Positions 60,999 to 64,000 of a stretch of DNA of 64,000 nt are shown here, piece by piece. The position numbers and the translations under genes were made by a program. The DNA comes from Eubacterium oxidoreducens (GTDB lineage: Bacteria; Bacillota; Clostridia; Lachnospirales; Lachnospiraceae), in NCBI RefSeq assembly GCF_900104415.1, contig NZ_FMXR01000005.1, positions 186,001 to 250,000 on the forward strand. Direction: 5' to 3'. Below the pieces are notes generated by a model. It ran no database searches and was not told the DNA's origin. It saw only the letters and a program-made list of their open reading frames with translations. Each line of letters starts with the position of its first letter. The stretch's first letter is position 1.

Positions 60999-61058
60999 GC
61001 GCTGTGATAAGATTGGCATAAGATAACAGGAAAGACTTGATTTGGAGGTGCATACTCT

Positions 61059-61460
61059 ATGAGAATCATAAAAATGTTTCCGCTAATAGGTATATTGATG
61101 CTGCTTTTGTTTTCGGTGTCGGTATATGCAAAGGAAACAGATCGCGATTCCTTTACTTATGAGGTTGTAGCCGCTGACAGTAAAGAAGAGGCGAGAAAAA
61201 TATTAGAAGCAAATGGATATACGCTGATCGATAAAAATGTTGCAGACTATGAGGATGCCATTTCAGATAAAGCGGTATATGTTGGATATCGAATCGTAGA
61301 CGAAGCACAAGCTGATAAAGCGGGAGCGTATAGTGCAAGCGCATTTGGAAAATCATCTATCGTTATGATCGGTGGAACCGGCGTGGTAGTTGGTGTGATG
61401 ATAGGGATGCTGTCTATGAAGTACAAGAAGATAACGAAGGAGAATGCAGATGAAACATAA
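61059..61460 (+). CDS. Small anchored surface protein with one MABP-like module
   Basis: 133 residues. Signal peptide (MFPLIGILMLLLFSVSVYA), an outer domain (~33-92) with pattern YEVVAADSKEEARKILEANGYTLIDKN and AVYVGYRI, then a C-terminal membrane helix (IVMIGGTGVVVGVMIGML) and a basic inner tail. The module (A-x2-L-x2-NGYT...DKN...VYVGYR) is the same as in the two next genes. A good ribosome site (TTGGAGG) leads ATG 61059. The next gene overlaps it by 11 bases. Confidence 0.85.
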   Translation: MRIIKMFPLIGILMLLLFSVSVYAKETDRDSFTYEVVAADSKEEARKILEANGYTLIDKNVADYEDAISDKAVYVGYRIVDEAQADKAGAYSASAFGKSSIVMIGGTGVVVGVMIGMLSMKYKKITKENADET

Positions 61461-63300
61461 AATGATTAAGAAAATATCTGCAGTCATTCTTACGGCGGCT
61501 CTTTGTATAGGGCTTTATCCGGGAGGAATGCTTAGCGCGAAAGCGGATAATAGCGCAAGCTATATTACGGATTTGCAGATTATGAGTGGAGCAGATGCCA
61601 TAACGAAGTTAGAAGATGCCGGATATACCGCGATGAGCATAAGTCTGAATCCGGTAAGCAATGCAGAGGAATCATCACTTCTATATCTTGGTTATAAGAT
61701 GGGATCAGCCGACAATGCAATAACAGATATCAGAGTTGGAAGCGGCACGAGCCTTAGCATAGATGGATGTAACTATAGCAAAGTCAGCAATCTAAGCTTA
61801 AATCAAGGTACCGGCGGCAGCAACATTTATCTGTATGCCAGTCGAAGCTTAGATGCCGGTGAGCCGATAAGAGGAATTGCATTTCAGGTTATAAAAAGCC
61901 AGGATGGATTTGAAACAGACCATAAGATTCTTAGCTCGGACGGTTCTTTTGTTGTTCGAAATGCGCAAGATGAGGTGGCGGATTTTGATGAAGGGATATC
62001 CGCTTCCGAGATGTATCTTAAGATGTATAAGGGAAATATCTACAAGCCTTATATCGACAAGGTCGTAGCAGTTAAGGCATCAGATGAAAGTGCCGCAGCT
62101 AAAAAAATCGCATCGCTTGGTTGCAATTATTATCTGGGATATGCGATAGAGGCTACAGATGCAAATGTTTATCTGGGTTATACAAGAACGGACGATAAAA
62201 AAAAGGCGATTAGATCCTTGATCGCAGCGCCGGGGAAAAAAGAAATACAGGTAGAGGAAATAACTTATCAAAAGGTTTCCGGAGGTGGCAATAAAGCATT
62301 AGACGGATATTCGTTTTATGTGACTTATGATCAGGATGCAGGAGAGCCGGTCATGGATCTTATCGCATATGGATACGGACCGGAAAATGCACAGATAAAA
62401 ACAAAAAAGGAAGAATCAAAAGAGACGAAGGAAGATAATAGCGATAAAGAAAGCACAGACGAAAGTGAGAAGACCACAGAGCAACAAGAAGAGACTAAGC
62501 AAGAAGAAGTAAAAGAGTCTGAAACTAAGGAGAGTGATACTTCCTCAGATGATGAGAATGCACAGACACAGTCACAAGAGGTATCGTCAGACGAGTCAAG
62601 CCAAAGTGAGGAGACAAAAGGAGAATCGTCTGAGGAAGAGACAAAGGAAACAGAGGATGATGTGCAGCCTAAGACGACAAAGGAAGATAGCTCGCAGGAG
62701 GAAAATGAAAATGAGGTCTCGCAAGAAAATACGAAGATAAACAGTAGCGACGCTGAAAGTGATAATGAAAATACTAAGGAATCGGCGGACGAAGAGACCA
62801 AGGAAGAAGATAAGACGCAGGCAAAGGAAGCAGACAGTGAGGAAGAAACGATCCAGGAAGACGAAGAACAATCGACACAGGATGATGAGGATACGATTTC
62901 CTATGCGCCGGGAATAAGAGTATATAAAGAGATTTCAACAAAAGACTATATCTCTCAATATTACCTTAAAGGAGGGGATGTAGGTGCGATCCAATATCTA
63001 TATGATGAAAAGGAGTATCAAAGCGCATCAAACAGTGATAAAGTGCTGTGGGTTTCCAACATCTATTGCAGCGACAAAGATGGAAACCAGTTTATAAATA
63101 ATATTGGTTATGTCACAAGCGCAGATAGCGTCAAAGATGCTCCATTTGAAACGTTATACAGCATAGATGATAAGAGCACCATGACAACGGCAAGTGCAAT
63201 TTCAAAGAACTCTTCGGCAATACCGATTATCGTAATCGCAATTATAATTGCCGCAGTATTTGGAGCAAGTGGGATAGTGAGAAAAAAAGCGAAAGGATAA
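61450..63300 (+). CDS. Large anchored surface protein with MABP-like modules and acidic Ser/Glu spacer
   Basis: 616 residues from ATG 61450 (AAGGAG, 7-base spacing). Signal peptide to about residue 33. Module 1 (~38-147) has AGYTAMSISLNP, LLYLGYKMG, AITDIRV, then LSLNQGTGGSNIYLY, which matches the MABP (beta-prism) pattern of three-strand turns; module 2 (~201-312) has ASLGCNYYLGYAI and VYLGYTRT. Residues ~315-483 are a low-complexity spacer of Glu, Ser, Thr, Lys, Asp. Module 3 (~490-575) is less clear. One membrane helix (IPIIVIAIIIAAVFG) and RKKAKG end it. No sortase motif. The product looks like a stalked surface ligand or receptor. Confidence 0.85.
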   Translation: MKHKMIKKISAVILTAALCIGLYPGGMLSAKADNSASYITDLQIMSGADAITKLEDAGYTAMSISLNPVSNAEESSLLYLGYKMGSADNAITDIRVGSGTSLSIDGCNYSKVSNLSLNQGTGGSNIYLYASRSLDAGEPIRGIAFQVIKSQDGFETDHKILSSDGSFVVRNAQDEVADFDEGISASEMYLKMYKGNIYKPYIDKVVAVKASDESAAAKKIASLGCNYYLGYAIEATDANVYLGYTRTDDKKKAIRSLIAAPGKKEIQVEEITYQKVSGGGNKALDGYSFYVTYDQDAGEPVMDLIAYGYGPENAQIKTKKEESKETKEDNSDKESTDESEKTTEQQEETKQEEVKESETKESDTSSDDENAQTQSQEVSSDESSQSEETKGESSEEETKETEDDVQPKTTKEDSSQEENENEVSQENTKINSSDAESDNENTKESADEETKEEDKTQAKEADSEEETIQEDEEQSTQDDEDTISYAPGIRVYKEISTKDYISQYYLKGGDVGAIQYLYDEKEYQSASNSDKVLWVSNIYCSDKDGNQFINNIGYVTSADSVKDAPFETLYSIDDKSTMTTASAISKNSSAIPIIVIAIIIAAVFGASGIVRKKAKG

Positions 63301-63304
63301 GATT

Positions 63305-64000
63305 ATGATGAAAAAGATGGTAAAGAAAATAACATCAATTGTATTAATAGCTGCATTAACAGCTTCTGTATCCGTTATAAGTGAACAAAAAATTGCAGAA
63401 CCGCTAACAGCATATGCAGCCGAAAAAGAATACGTAAAAGCAATTAAGATTAGCTATGCAGACACAAAGGAGAAAGCAGCGAAAGAGATCGGAGATGAGT
63501 ATACCATTTTGGATAAAGATTTTAATGATGGTATGAAGTCACATGCCTGGATTGGATATTCGACAACGTCGGATCCGGATTTGGCAATAACCGATATTAA
63601 GGTTATGAATATGAACGGTGGATTTAATTATTCCGATTATGAAGCTCTTTTAAACGAGCAAAAGGCGGCGATTAAGGAACAGGTTGATACTGTAGTTCCG
63701 GCACTTGTAGAGTATGCCAAAAATTATGATGTGGGAATGGATACCGCAAAAGGAATCTATGAGATGCTGAATGTATTTTACGAAGATGACAGCGAGAAGA
63801 ACCTGGGTGATTTTCTTCTAGAAGCAGGTAGAAAGCTTGTAAAAAACTCGTCTGATTCAGAGGCAAGAGAAGATGTGGAAAAGGTATTTCTTCAAGGAAA
63901 TGATACCGTAGTAACGGATATAGAGAATCTGTTGGTATTGGCGCAGGATACGAAAGTTGTAAAAAAAGGTTCATGGCTTAGCCGCTTAAGCGACTTAGGA
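63305..64000 (+). CDS. Third MABP-like surface protein, 3' end missing
   Basis: Open to the end of the window without a stop, so at least 232 residues. AAAGGA is 7 bases before ATG 63305 (ATG 63308 also possible). Signal peptide (IVLIAALTASVSVISE..., cleavage near AYAAE). Then KAIKISYADTKEKAAKEIGDE, YTILDKDFN, HAWIGYSTTSDPDLAITDIKV: one module of the same kind as in the two genes upstream, followed by a helical region of ~120 residues. It sits 4 bases after the previous stop, so it is part of the same transcript. Confidence 0.85.
   Translation, partial: MMKKMVKKITSIVLIAALTASVSVISEQKIAEPLTAYAAEKEYVKAIKISYADTKEKAAKEIGDEYTILDKDFNDGMKSHAWIGYSTTSDPDLAITDIKVMNMNGGFNYSDYEALLNEQKAAIKEQVDTVVPALVEYAKNYDVGMDTAKGIYEMLNVFYEDDSEKNLGDFLLEAGRKLVKNSSDSEAREDVEKVFLQGNDTVVTDIENLLVLAQDTKVVKKGSWLSRLSDLG

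Noticed and set aside
62331-62801. A 156-residue Ser-rich open frame on the minus strand
   Set aside because: It is the complement of the Glu/Ser/Thr-rich stalk coding region; it has no ribosome site and its composition is an artefact of that region.

Overview
The window looks like chromosome of a low-to-medium GC Gram-positive anaerobe of the class Clostridia, most probably family Lachnospiraceae. Reasons: a Clostridia-type division and cell-wall cluster, the gene run relA / MBL hydrolase / hemZ / hisS / aspS, strong AGGAGG-type ribosome sites, sigma-A promoters close to TTGACA-17-TATAAT, many lipoproteins, and dense two-component and c-di-GMP signalling. The genus cannot be fixed from sequence alone. 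No phage, insertion sequence, CRISPR array or rRNA gene was seen; the only RNA gene recognised is a tRNA-Gly(GCC) on the minus strand near 9.8 kb.

Layout. 1-5.0 kb: a signalling operon (5'-truncated hybrid histidine kinase, double-receiver protein, 7TM HD-GYP protein), then an intergenic element with nested palindromes. 5.1-7.7 kb (minus): secreted beta-helix protein and N-acetylmuramoyl-L-alanine amidase, tightly coupled. 7.9-11.4 kb: hypothetical protein, CDF metal transporter, tRNA-Gly, cyclophilin and GNAT acetyltransferase. 11.5-19.0 kb: relA, MBL hydrolase, hemZ, hisS, aspS. 19.2-24.7 kb: PAS-PAS hybrid kinase, small Cys-rich protein, two small unknown or DUF2007-like proteins and a membrane GGDEF protein. 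24.8-30.4 kb: large tannase-like alpha/beta-hydrolase lipoprotein divergent from an OmpR/kinase pair, followed by a Sel1-like protein. 30.5-33.0 kb: SEC-C protein, lgt and a second HD-GYP protein. 33.1-39.1 kb: a 1601-residue surface protein with an FMN-attachment domain, and a sugar-binding lipoprotein without an adjacent transporter. 39.6-49.1 kb: the dcw cluster mraZ-rsmH-ftsL-pbp-mraY-murD-ftsW-ftsQ-ftsZ. 49.3-53.4 kb: DegV, MATE exporter, thioesterase and purA. 53.5-57.3 kb: a Gld-like ABC operon with a fused GldF-GldG protein.

57.4-64.0 kb is the most unusual region. A polytopic membrane protein, a PrsW-like intramembrane protease, a LytS-type kinase and a response regulator with a SARP-like output domain are followed by at least three exported proteins. 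At least two of these are membrane-anchored, and all share a MABP-like (beta-prism) sequence module. The last one runs off the window. This reads as a self-contained envelope-sensing and surface-display system that I cannot match to a named one.

Genes that probably act together: three c-di-GMP proteins (two HD-GYP, one GGDEF) spread over 30 kb; Lgt and the lipoproteins it would process; the division cluster with an MraZ-type operator in front of it; and a shared Lys-rich fibronectin-III-like module in the amidase and the giant flavin-attachment protein, which suggests a common way of sticking to the wall.
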